NCBI GenBank assembly: GCA_002437415.1
Contig: DJPL01000052.1
Location: 1-27,689 of the forward strand
Source of the DNA: Ruminococcaceae bacterium UBA6413
GTDB lineage: Bacteria > Bacillota > Clostridia > Oscillospirales > Ruminococcaceae
Direction of reading: 5' to 3'
DNA length: 27,689 nucleotides
Position 1 is the first letter of the stretch. Each line of letters opens with the position of its first letter. The translations under genes were made by a program, and so were the position numbers. Positions 1 to 7,499 of this stretch are shown in pieces. The notes under the pieces are model-generated. The model worked only from the letters and a program-made list of their open reading frames with translations. It was not told the origin of the DNA and ran no database searches.

Positions 1-182
1 CAAGCGCTATTCTGATATCCCCGCGAAAACAGAAACAGCATAAACACTAAACAGCATTAAATTTTATTTGTCACCGGGCGGCAGAAAAGCTCTGCCGCCT
101 TGATGGTGATGATAACATGATTTTCATTTTTCTTCAAGTACAAAATCATAACGAAAGGATGTGATTCCCATGCAGATATAAA

Positions 183-206
183 TTGTCGCCAGTGGCGACA
201 ATAAAA
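183..206. repeat. Palindrome TTGTCGCCA-G-TGGCGACAA, copy 1
   Basis: A perfect 19-bp palindrome at 183-201, followed by TAAAA. An almost identical palindrome with the same AATAAAA flank occurs at 12580-12602. Both copies lie shortly upstream of a + strand gene start. It could be an operator for a shared regulator, or a recognition site of the element's DNA-processing machinery. The sequence alone does not decide. Confidence 0.7.
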
Positions 207-221
207 TTTAATATATTCGTC

Positions 222-247
222 AGAGCGTTCACCGCTCTTATTTTTTT
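222..247 (+). terminator. Terminator-like hairpin in the leader of the first transfer gene
   Basis: AGAGCG and CGCTCT pair around a five-base loop and are followed by TATTTTTTT. It ends only 21 bases before the ATG at 269 and before that gene's ribosome site. It therefore either ends upstream transcription or works as an attenuator inside the leader of the transfer operon. Confidence 0.6.
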
Positions 248-268
248 ATCTGAAAGGAATATTATATT

Positions 269-607
269 ATGAAAAAAGCAAAAGTGCTTGCAACATTTCT
301 TGTTGCGCTTATAACCGTAATGACTCTCACAACTGTATGCTTTGCTGCCGGCAGTACCGACGTAGCCGGTGCTATTACAAGTACATGGAATGGCATGAAA
401 GGTCAGATCAAGACAATAGTAAATGATGTGGTGTTTCCTATACTTGACGGAATACTCGGTGTTCTGCTAATTGTATTCATTACAAAAAGTGCTATTTCCT
501 ATAAGCGTAACGGTGAATTTGATATAATAGCACCGGCTGTATGCCTGGGTGGATTGCTATTTGTTCTTACTGCACCCCTTTATATTTGGAACATCATTCC
601 GTGGTAA
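269..607 (+). CDS. Small two-helix membrane protein, pilin (VirB2)-like candidate
   Basis: A 112-residue protein. Residues 1-26 form a classic signal peptide ending in CFA-AG. A short polar segment follows, then two hydrophobic helices at roughly 50-75 and 88-110 separated by a positively charged loop (SYKRNGE). Size, signal peptide and two helices match VirB2/TrbC-type pilins and the small membrane proteins (Maff2, DUF3852 and similar) that head transfer operons in Firmicute ICEs. The ribosome site AAAGGA lies at 253-258. The large hairpin directly downstream (631-690) could let this gene be expressed more than the rest of the operon, as expected for a structural subunit. The family assignment is inferred from size, topology and place, not from a diagnostic motif. 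Confidence 0.6.
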   Translation: MKKAKVLATFLVALITVMTLTTVCFAAGSTDVAGAITSTWNGMKGQIKTIVNDVVFPILDGILGVLLIVFITKSAISYKRNGEFDIIAPAVCLGGLLFVLTAPLYIWNIIPW

Positions 608-630
608 TACTTTCAGCAGTAATAAAATAA

Positions 631-690
631 TTCAAAATAGAAAAAAGGCTTTTGGGTTTAATAGCTCTCAAGCCTTTTTCCTATTTTGAA
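631..690 (+). terminator. 60-bp inverted repeat between pilin-like gene and primase gene
   Basis: The arms TTCAAAATAG-A-AAAAAGGCTT and AAGCCTTTTT-C-CTATTTTGAA pair over 20 bp with one A/C mismatch around an 18-base loop. The AAGCCTTTTT arm makes it a plausible partial terminator. It ends five bases before the ribosome site of the next gene, so it may also protect or process the upstream mRNA. Confidence 0.75.
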
Positions 691-707
691 ACAGAAAGGA
701 GTCAGAA

Positions 708-2135
708 ATGGCAAAATACAGACGTATTACCGAAGAACAGCGAACAACCGCAAATTCAACGGATCTGTACAGTTTTCTCACGTCACGTGGCGAACAATTA
801 CAAAGACATGGCAGCGGTTATAAGCTTGTATATACTGAAAACGGACAAAAGCATGACAGTATAACCATTAACGGAAATCAGTGGTATGATCATAAAAATC
901 AGATTGGCGGCGGAGCTATTAAATTTGTCGAGAATTTTTACGGTTCTTCTTATCCTGAAGCTGTAGAAATGCTATTAGGGCTTTCATCAGTTCCTTCATC
1001 ATCAAATGTAACGCGTGTATCAAATGTTAATACGCAATTGCCGATAAAAAAAGAATTTCAGTTGCCTAAAGCCAACAGCGATATGAAACGAGTTTTTGCA
1101 TATCTCACTAAAACCCGGCACATATCAGGCAATATTGTTTCATTTTTTGCTCATAAAAAGATGATCTACGAAAGCCTTGAATATTACAACGATAAAATTA
1201 CAGGCGAACAAAAAGAAGCTCATAATGTTGTATTCATCGGAAGAGATAAGGACGGTAATGCCAAGCAGGCTAATAAACGATCAATTGCTACATACGGCAA
1301 AAGTTTTCGCATGACACTTGCCGGATCTGATACCAATTTCAGTTTTAGTCATATCGGCACTGATGATATGATATTGGTTTTCGAAGCACCGATAGATATG
1401 TTGTCATTTATAACGTTATATCCGGCTGATTGGCAAAAGCATAGCTATATAGCTCTTGACGGTATTTCAGAGCGTTCGCTTCTTCAGACGTTGTCTGACT
1501 ATCCTCATCTTCAGCATGTAGTTTTATGTACGGACAACGATGAAGGCGGAATAGACGCCGCTGAACGAATAAGAGATATACTTTATTCAAAAGGTTATAA
1601 GCATATCGGGCGGGCAACTTCACAGGCAAAAGACTGGAACGAAGATCTTAAACATAATTATGGCGAAGAATATATTCCGGCAAATGTTCACCCGCTGAAA
1701 AATGCTGTTGCTAATGTTGTGAATACACTTGAACCACAAACAGATACATTATCACCCGGATTTGAAGATCTGCTTGCAGAAGGGCTATATACAGATATAG
1801 CTGCTCTTGCACTGGATCATAGTGTTCAAACACTGAAACTTGATGATTCGACAATTGACTATACCGCTATGTACGAAAAACTAGCCAATCGTATCAATAA
1901 AGATTTCAGAGCATACAGGGAAAAATGTAAGCCGCAAATAAAAATTGATCAATTAACTGATCAAATTAAATGTGCATTTAAAATAGAAGAAACTGACACG
2001 TGTAAAAGCGTTGCAAAACGTTTCTATGAAATAGCGCAAACAGCTGTATCGATTGAAGCAAGCCTGACTCTTGAAATGCAACAGGCACAATCGGAAATCA
2101 TTGCTGAAACTGCCGTTATGGCAATGGGAGGTTGA
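708..2135 (+). CDS. DUF3991/TOPRIM primase-like protein of the conjugative element
   Basis: A 475-residue protein. The N-terminal part (about 15-90) looks like the DUF3991/CHC2-like region that precedes TOPRIM domains in ICE proteins (GSGYKLVY, QIGGGAIKFVENF), but the zinc-binding Cys-His-Cys cluster of true DnaG primases is absent. A TOPRIM core follows at about 210-300, with the acidic signatures VFEAPIDML (Glu) and CTDNDEGG (Asp-x-Asp). The C-terminal 150 residues are helical and unassigned. Such proteins are thought to make or process primers on transferred single strands. It starts at ATG 708 behind AAAGGAG, and the VirD4 gene starts four bases after its stop. Primase activity is not shown by the sequence. 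Confidence 0.75.
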   Translation: MAKYRRITEEQRTTANSTDLYSFLTSRGEQLQRHGSGYKLVYTENGQKHDSITINGNQWYDHKNQIGGGAIKFVENFYGSSYPEAVEMLLGLSSVPSSSNVTRVSNVNTQLPIKKEFQLPKANSDMKRVFAYLTKTRHISGNIVSFFAHKKMIYESLEYYNDKITGEQKEAHNVVFIGRDKDGNAKQANKRSIATYGKSFRMTLAGSDTNFSFSHIGTDDMILVFEAPIDMLSFITLYPADWQKHSYIALDGISERSLLQTLSDYPHLQHVVLCTDNDEGGIDAAERIRDILYSKGYKHIGRATSQAKDWNEDLKHNYGEEYIPANVHPLKNAVANVVNTLEPQTDTLSPGFEDLLAEGLYTDIAALALDHSVQTLKLDDSTIDYTAMYEKLANRINKDFRAYREKCKPQIKIDQLTDQIKCAFKIEETDTCKSVAKRFYEIAQTAVSIEASLTLEMQQAQSEIIAETAVMAMGG

Positions 2136-2139
2136 TAAT

Positions 2140-3960
2140 ATGCAGCAGTATGTATTTATCGTTATTATAGCAATTGTCTTTTTGGCTATGATAATATTTG
2201 CTGTTATAGGGAAGAATTACAGTCTTGACAAAATCAAGGCTCGCAAGGTTGGCAACGGACAACATGGAACAGCACACTGGGCGGAACACAAAGAAATTTC
2301 ACAAAACTTTTCAATTCTAAAATATGAGCCGCAATTATGGCGTATGGGTGCATGCAGACCAACAGTTGACGGCACAATAGTCGGTTTTGAAAAGAAAGGA
2401 AAAGACATATACGCATTGATTGATACAAGTGATGTACATACATTGATGGTCGCAGCCGCAGGAACAGGTAAAACTACATTTTTTCTCGAGCCTAACATTG
2501 AATACTGCTGTGCGACAGGTATGAGTTTCATAAGTACCGATACAAAAGGAGATATATACAGGAATTGCGGTTATGTAGCCGCAAAACGTTACGGCTACAA
2601 AATATCAGTGATAGATCTGCGGAATCCGCTTAAATCAGATGGATTTAATCTGTTACATCTTGTAAAGAAATATATGGATGAATACAAAAATGATCCTATG
2701 GATATCACTGCAAAAGCCAAATCAGAGCGATATGCAAAAATCGTTGCCGACAGTATAATTGCCGCCGATGGCGACAAATACGGAGCAAACACATACTTCT
2801 ATGATGCTGCAAAGGGATTAATAGCAGCACTGATTTTGATTATTTCCGAATACGGAAATGACAATGAATGTCATATAGTGTCCGTACTGAAATTGATGAT
2901 AGAGTTGTTAGAAGCAAAACCGCAGAAAAAGTCGCAACTTAAATCGGAAACATACTTTGCTGATCTGATTAAATTGCTGCCGCCGGAACATAAAGCAAGA
3001 TGGTTATCAGGTGCGGCGATTAACAATGCAGATCAAGCAGCACTCTCAGTTGTTTCTACTGCCCTGTCACGTTTAAATTCACTGATTGACACAGAAACCG
3101 AACAGATTTTATGCTTTAACACAGCGATCGATACTGAAACACTCTGTAATGAAAAATGTGCTGTATTTATTGTACTTCCTGAAGAAGACAGGACAAAGTA
3201 CGTAATTGCTAATCTGATTATAGAACAGATCAGCCGAGAAATATACCATATCGCCGATGAAAACGGCGGTCATTTAGATAAGCGTATAATGATATATTTC
3301 GAGGAGTTTGGTACAATGCCGCCAATAAGCGGAGTTGAAGCAATGTTCTCTGCCCTGCGCTCACGTTCGGTGTCTATCGTTGCAATTATACAATCTTTCG
3401 CACAGCTTGAAAAAAACTATGGAAAGCAAGGGGCTGAAATTATCGTCGATAACACGCAACTAATGCTGTTTGGCGGTTTTGCTCCCGGTAGCTCTTCTGC
3501 CGAAAAGCTGTCAAAAGACCTCGGGAAGCAAACTATTCTGACAGGTAGTATTTCTAAAGGCAATGGAGGCAAAAACAGCAGTCGCCAATCTCAGCAATTA
3601 CAGATGACAGGACGCGAATTAATTACAGCCGACGAGCTGAAGCGCTTGCCAAAAGGAACATTTATTTGCACTAAAACAGGAATGTCACCGTTCAAAGTGC
3701 AGCTTCTGTTTTACGAAAAACTTGGTATACGTTACGATGAAAAACTGAACGCTGAGATTAAAGAAGTTAAAACGGTATATTATGCTGATCGAAAATCGAT
3801 TATCAGAGTAATTAAAAAACAGCATATTGATGATCAGGAGGATAAAATGAATAAAGACGAAAATATAAGTGATATTTACGAAATTATAACCGATTACTCC
3901 CTTGAAGAAGATGATATTTTCACAGAAACTCCTTCAAGCAAAAAAATGATACGAACATAA
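2140..3960 (+). CDS. virD4: VirD4/TraG-type coupling protein ATPase
   Basis: A 606-residue type IV coupling protein that would deliver the relaxase-DNA complex to the transfer channel. One N-terminal membrane helix (2-24) is followed by a cytoplasmic ATPase. Walker A is AAAGTGKTT and Walker B is IMIYFEEFGTMPP, followed by the usual RSRSVSIVAIIQS segment. The N-terminal membrane part is short, as in Gram-positive forms. I chose ATG 2140, not an in-frame codon at 2071, because GGGAGG lies eight bases before 2140 and 2071 would overlap the primase gene by 65 bases. The acidic C-terminal tail (after about 570) is typical of the adaptor region that recognises the relaxase. Confidence 0.92.
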   Translation: MQQYVFIVIIAIVFLAMIIFAVIGKNYSLDKIKARKVGNGQHGTAHWAEHKEISQNFSILKYEPQLWRMGACRPTVDGTIVGFEKKGKDIYALIDTSDVHTLMVAAAGTGKTTFFLEPNIEYCCATGMSFISTDTKGDIYRNCGYVAAKRYGYKISVIDLRNPLKSDGFNLLHLVKKYMDEYKNDPMDITAKAKSERYAKIVADSIIAADGDKYGANTYFYDAAKGLIAALILIISEYGNDNECHIVSVLKLMIELLEAKPQKKSQLKSETYFADLIKLLPPEHKARWLSGAAINNADQAALSVVSTALSRLNSLIDTETEQILCFNTAIDTETLCNEKCAVFIVLPEEDRTKYVIANLIIEQISREIYHIADENGGHLDKRIMIYFEEFGTMPPISGVEAMFSALRSRSVSIVAIIQSFAQLEKNYGKQGAEIIVDNTQLMLFGGFAPGSSSAEKLSKDLGKQTILTGSISKGNGGKNSSRQSQQLQMTGRELITADELKRLPKGTFICTKTGMSPFKVQLLFYEKLGIRYDEKLNAEIKEVKTVYYADRKSIIRVIKKQHIDDQEDKMNKDENISDIYEIITDYSLEEDDIFTETPSSKKMIRT

Positions 3961-3973
3961 GGAGGTGTTGTGT

Positions 3974-4828
3974 ATGGGATGGCTATTTGATGTGCTCGGA
4001 ATTTCTGTTGATGGATTCGTTTCAAGTATATTTAATGGTATTATTAACTGGATTTATGAAGTTATTTTCAGTGTTATAAAAGTTGTTTTCACCAAGATAA
4101 ATGAAACCGGAGCTGATCTGTTTCGTCTTCCTTGGGTTCAATCGCTTGTTAATTTCTTCTACATACTCGGCTGGGCGTTGTTCGCAATCGGATTAGTTGT
4201 ATCAATATCGGATATGGTTATTGAATACAGCAACGGCAAAGGCGATGTAAAGACAACTGCTATAAATTGGTTAAAAGCAGTTTTAGCTGTAAGTCTATTT
4301 ACAATATTACCGGAACGTTTATATAATTTTGCAGTATATACTCAAGATTCTGTTTCCCGTTCTATAATTGATCAGGTAACCGACGAGAATTATTATCATC
4401 ATCTTGTAGAATTTAATACCAATTTTGTTAATGTGGTATTCATTTTAATGACACTGTACGCAACGGTAAAGGTGTTCTTTGCGAACGTTAAAAGAGGCGG
4501 TATATTACTTACTCTTATCGGCGTTGGCTCGTTGTATATGCTTAATCTCCCGCGAGGCTACAGTGATGGATTCAATGGCTGGATAAAGCAAGTCGTAGCG
4601 TTATGCTTTACGTCGTTTATGCAAACTACGCTTTTCTTTACCGGGTTAATTACAATTCAAAGTGATTGGCTTATCGGTACGTGTCTTATTTTGTCTGCCA
4701 CGGAAGTCCCGCGCATAGCTGACAGATTCGGATTAGATACGTCTATTCGCGGAAACATGATGGCTGTTTCGATGACAGCTAATACGGCATTAAACGGCAT
4801 GAGATTTATTCGTACAGTTGCAAAGTAG
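3974..4828 (+). CDS. VirB6/TrbL-like polytopic transfer protein
   Basis: A 284-residue membrane protein with about six hydrophobic helices (near 20-45, 58-82, 100-118, 150-167, 175-195, 205-235). The C-terminal motif SATEVPRIADRFGLDTS resembles the conserved end of CD0411/TrbL-type proteins in Tn1549-like elements. By family it would form part of the inner-membrane channel. The ATG at 3974 follows GGAGG at 3961-3965; an in-frame GTG at 3965 overlaps that ribosome site and is unlikely. It sits between VirD4 and the PrgI/VirB4 genes, the usual place for VirB6 in Gram-positive systems. Confidence 0.8.
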   Translation: MGWLFDVLGISVDGFVSSIFNGIINWIYEVIFSVIKVVFTKINETGADLFRLPWVQSLVNFFYILGWALFAIGLVVSISDMVIEYSNGKGDVKTTAINWLKAVLAVSLFTILPERLYNFAVYTQDSVSRSIIDQVTDENYYHHLVEFNTNFVNVVFILMTLYATVKVFFANVKRGGILLTLIGVGSLYMLNLPRGYSDGFNGWIKQVVALCFTSFMQTTLFFTGLITIQSDWLIGTCLILSATEVPRIADRFGLDTSIRGNMMAVSMTANTALNGMRFIRTVAK

Positions 4829-4836
4829 GTGAAACA

Positions 4837-5100
4837 ATGAAAAATTATTTGTATCCCAAGAATCTCAAATCGAAAACAAAAATTTTCAAATGGCAGGCAC
4901 GAGATTTTATTGTTATTGTATTTTTCTCTATAATATGTGTTATGATTCTTGCCAACACATTAAGAGCCGAACAATTTGTCTTTTTGTTTGTGTATTCCAT
5001 ATTAACAATCGTGACAGAAGAAGATCGCACATTATGCAGTTATGTAACAATTGCGGCAAAGCACTTTTTGTTAGAGCAACAAAAATATCTATGGAAGTGA
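4837..5100 (+). CDS. PrgI/VirB3-like small membrane protein
   Basis: An 87-residue protein: a basic cytoplasmic N-terminus (YPKNLKSKTKIFKWQARD), two hydrophobic helices (about 24-42 and 45-60), then a soluble C-terminus. The position just upstream of the VirB4 genes, the size and the two-helix topology match PrgI/VirB3 proteins, which anchor VirB4 to the membrane. It starts eight bases after the VirB6-like stop. The sequence is too short for a firm family match. Confidence 0.65.
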   Translation: MKNYLYPKNLKSKTKIFKWQARDFIVIVFFSIICVMILANTLRAEQFVFLFVYSILTIVTEEDRTLCSYVTIAAKHFLLEQQKYLWK

Positions 5101-5107
5101 GGATAAC

Positions 5108-5674
5108 ATGAAAATTAAAACGAAAAAGAAAACCGTGCAACAGTTTTTAGGGCTTGAAACTTTCGGCAAATACGGCTTGATAGCCGGAAAAGCGGAGTAT
5201 GTAATTTTTTCAATTCTACCGTCTAACATTGCCGTTATGTCTTTGGAATCAGTACAAATTAAGATCGAAAAATTAATGAATCTTCTTACTGCTTTTCCAA
5301 ATATACAGATTTTCTGCACCGATGGCTGCGAGTGTTTTGACAATAATAAAATATTTATAAACTCTCGTATAGACGACGAGGAAAATAATGCTGTTCGCGA
5401 ATTGCTCGCTAAAGATCTCGAGCATATGGAAAGTATACAAAGCGAATTGTCAAACTCACGGCAGTTCTACCTTATATACAGATTTCGCAATCAATCTGAA
5501 GATCTTGTCGGAACAATTGTATCACGACTGGAAAAGTGCCTGAGTGAATACGATTTCGTCTGCAAAAGACTCGAAAAATCAGATTTAAAACAATTTTTAG
5601 CTGTATACTTCGGCATATCATCATATGGTGCTGAAATTACAGATGTGGAAGGAGCAACAAATGAAAATATGTAA
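5108..5674 (+). CDS. Stand-alone VirB4 N-terminal-domain-like protein
   Basis: A 188-residue soluble protein without signal peptide, membrane helix or nucleotide-binding motif. Its pattern of alternating strands and helices (GKYGLIAGKAEYVIFSILP, VMSLESVQIKIEKLMNLL, SRQFYLIYRF and an ending KQFLAVYFG) resembles the N-terminal domain that precedes the ATPase of VirB4/TraC proteins. The next gene is a full VirB4 with its own N-terminal region of about 240 residues, so this may be a dedicated partner rather than a simple split. It overlaps the VirB4 start by 14 bases, which implies translational coupling. The function is inferred from fold impression and position only. Confidence 0.5.
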   Translation: MKIKTKKKTVQQFLGLETFGKYGLIAGKAEYVIFSILPSNIAVMSLESVQIKIEKLMNLLTAFPNIQIFCTDGCECFDNNKIFINSRIDDEENNAVRELLAKDLEHMESIQSELSNSRQFYLIYRFRNQSEDLVGTIVSRLEKCLSEYDFVCKRLEKSDLKQFLAVYFGISSYGAEITDVEGATNENM

Positions 5675-7499
5675 TAAAAAAGCGGTTGAGCTGACACCCG
5701 AGCAGAAAGAAGAAATACGCATTCAATCATACTTCGATCGCATTACGCCGTCTGTACTCAGATTCTATCCCGATTATTATATATGCGGCAATAATTATTG
5801 CTCTGTGTGGGCAATCAGAGAATATGCGCCGAAAACACAGGAACAGGCAATACTGTCACATATTGCAGACCACGAAAATGTTACGCTGAAGATATATAAT
5901 CGCCCGGTTTCAGCAGCTGAACAAAATCAGATTATAGAACACGCCGACAGAAAAAATAATGCAAAGAAGAACACGACAACCAAGCTTGCCGAAGCCATAG
6001 ACGCTGAGAGCAATTTAAGTGATATGGTAGAAATGCTTACAGAAATACGTCGAAATAATGAATCAATGGTACATACATCGGTGTTCATTCAATTGAAATC
6101 TTCTTCTAAAGAACGGTTGACCGAGCTTCAGGCTGATATTTCAATGGAATTGACGCGTTCCAAAATCAGTTATGACAGGCTGTTATTACAGCAGAAAGAA
6201 GGATTTATTGCAACCCTTCCTTTTGGCAGAGATATGTTCGGAAACTTATTTGAACGTGTTATGCCAATCAGCTCAGCAGCTAATCTATACCCGTTGAATT
6301 ACAGTGGTAAAACAGATGAAAAAGGGCTGTATATCGGAAAAGATAAATACGGCAGCAGTATATGTGTTGATTTTGATGTCAGAAGCGATGACAAAACCAA
6401 TTCCAACATTGTAATTCTCGGCAATGCAGGCGAAGGTAAATCTTTTCTCTTAAAGCTTATCATTACCAATCTGAGAGAATCCGGATTTGATATACTTAAC
6501 ATCGATCCGAATACAGAATATGTAGAGCTTACAAATAATCTCGGCGGCATAAATATTGATCTTATGGGTGGCAAATATACGATAAATCCGCTCGAACCCA
6601 CTCCATGGGCAACTGATGATAAACAAACTATGCTTGAGGTGGAGGCATTCAGTAAAACCTCAGCACTGTCGCAACATATATCATACCTCAAGGATTTTTT
6701 TCGTTGTTACAAAGATTTTTCTGACGCAGCTATAGATACGCTTGAAATAATGCTCGGAAAACTTTATGCTAAATTCAACATATTTGAAAACACCAATCTT
6801 GATAAAATACCTCACAACAAGTTTCCGTTACTTACAGACTTATATACGGTTATTGAAGAAGAATACGATAAATGTGAAAAAGGCAAAAAAACATTATATC
6901 GTTCCGATACTCTTCAGGATCTGCTCTTAGGTTTAAATTCGTTATGCCGTGGTGCTGAAAGTAAGTATTTTAACGGTCACACTAATATAAAAGATGGCAA
7001 GATGATTAACTTTCTGATCCGCGGTATCATGGATACAAACGCAAAGCTCCGTGACACTATACTATTCAATCTGCTGTCATACATCCAAAATCGGTTACTT
7101 ACAAAAGGACGTACTTTTGCCGGAGTTGATGAATTACATTTATTTCTTAACAATCTGACAACAGTAAAATATCTGAGAGCTATCATGAAGCAGGATAGAA
7201 AAATGGATTCTGGTCTAATTATCGCTTCTCAAAATGTCGAGGATCTTACTTTGCCGGGAATAAAGGAATATACCAAGCCTTTATTATCAATACCGACACA
7301 TCAGTTTTTCTTCTATCCCGGTATAGTATCATCCGAAAACTTTATAGATACTCTTCAGCTCGATCCGGCGGAATACAAATTGATTAACAAACCGTCACGT
7401 TCGCATTGTCTGTATCGTTGCGGCAATGAACGTTATTTGCTTAAGGTTATTGCTCCGCCGTACAAGGCGGCTCTTTTCGGTACTGGAGGCGGTAGATAA
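5661..7499 (+). CDS. virB4: VirB4-type conjugation ATPase
   Basis: A 612-residue cytoplasmic ATPase that powers assembly of, and substrate passage through, the type IV secretion channel. The N-terminal domain covers about 20-240. Walker A is GNAGEGKS at 254-261 and Walker B is FAGVDELHLFL near 490, followed by the conserved DSGLIIASQNVEDL segment. I chose ATG 5661 because AAGGAG sits six bases upstream; an ATG at 5625 lies inside the preceding gene without a ribosome site. The stop codon TAA shares one base with the ATG of the next gene. It is somewhat shorter than many Firmicute VirB4 proteins. Confidence 0.93.
   Translation: MKICNKKAVELTPEQKEEIRIQSYFDRITPSVLRFYPDYYICGNNYCSVWAIREYAPKTQEQAILSHIADHENVTLKIYNRPVSAAEQNQIIEHADRKNNAKKNTTTKLAEAIDAESNLSDMVEMLTEIRRNNESMVHTSVFIQLKSSSKERLTELQADISMELTRSKISYDRLLLQQKEGFIATLPFGRDMFGNLFERVMPISSAANLYPLNYSGKTDEKGLYIGKDKYGSSICVDFDVRSDDKTNSNIVILGNAGEGKSFLLKLIITNLRESGFDILNIDPNTEYVELTNNLGGINIDLMGGKYTINPLEPTPWATDDKQTMLEVEAFSKTSALSQHISYLKDFFRCYKDFSDAAIDTLEIMLGKLYAKFNIFENTNLDKIPHNKFPLLTDLYTVIEEEYDKCEKGKKTLYRSDTLQDLLLGLNSLCRGAESKYFNGHTNIKDGKMINFLIRGIMDTNAKLRDTILFNLLSYIQNRLLTKGRTFAGVDELHLFLNNLTTVKYLRAIMKQDRKMDSGLIIASQNVEDLTLPGIKEYTKPLLSIPTHQFFFYPGIVSSENFIDTLQLDPAEYKLINKPSRSHCLYRCGNERYLLKVIAPPYKAALFGTGGGR

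Larger units (their letters stand above)
1..268. other. Non-coding leader upstream of the transfer operon
   Basis: No gene is supported here. The stretch holds a strong stem-loop at 77-99 (9-bp stem GGCGGCAGA/TCTGCCGCC, with an outer TCACC/GGTGA pair at 71-75 and 105-109), a second stem at 117-149 (ATGATTTT/AAAATCAT), and a good ribosome site at 153-160 followed by an ATG at 171. That ATG opens only a three-codon frame (Met-Gln-Ile-stop), so it is either a leader mini-ORF or the remains of a gene start. The palindrome at 183-201 and the terminator-like hairpin at 222-247 follow. No clear -35/-10 pair was found. Confidence 0.5.
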
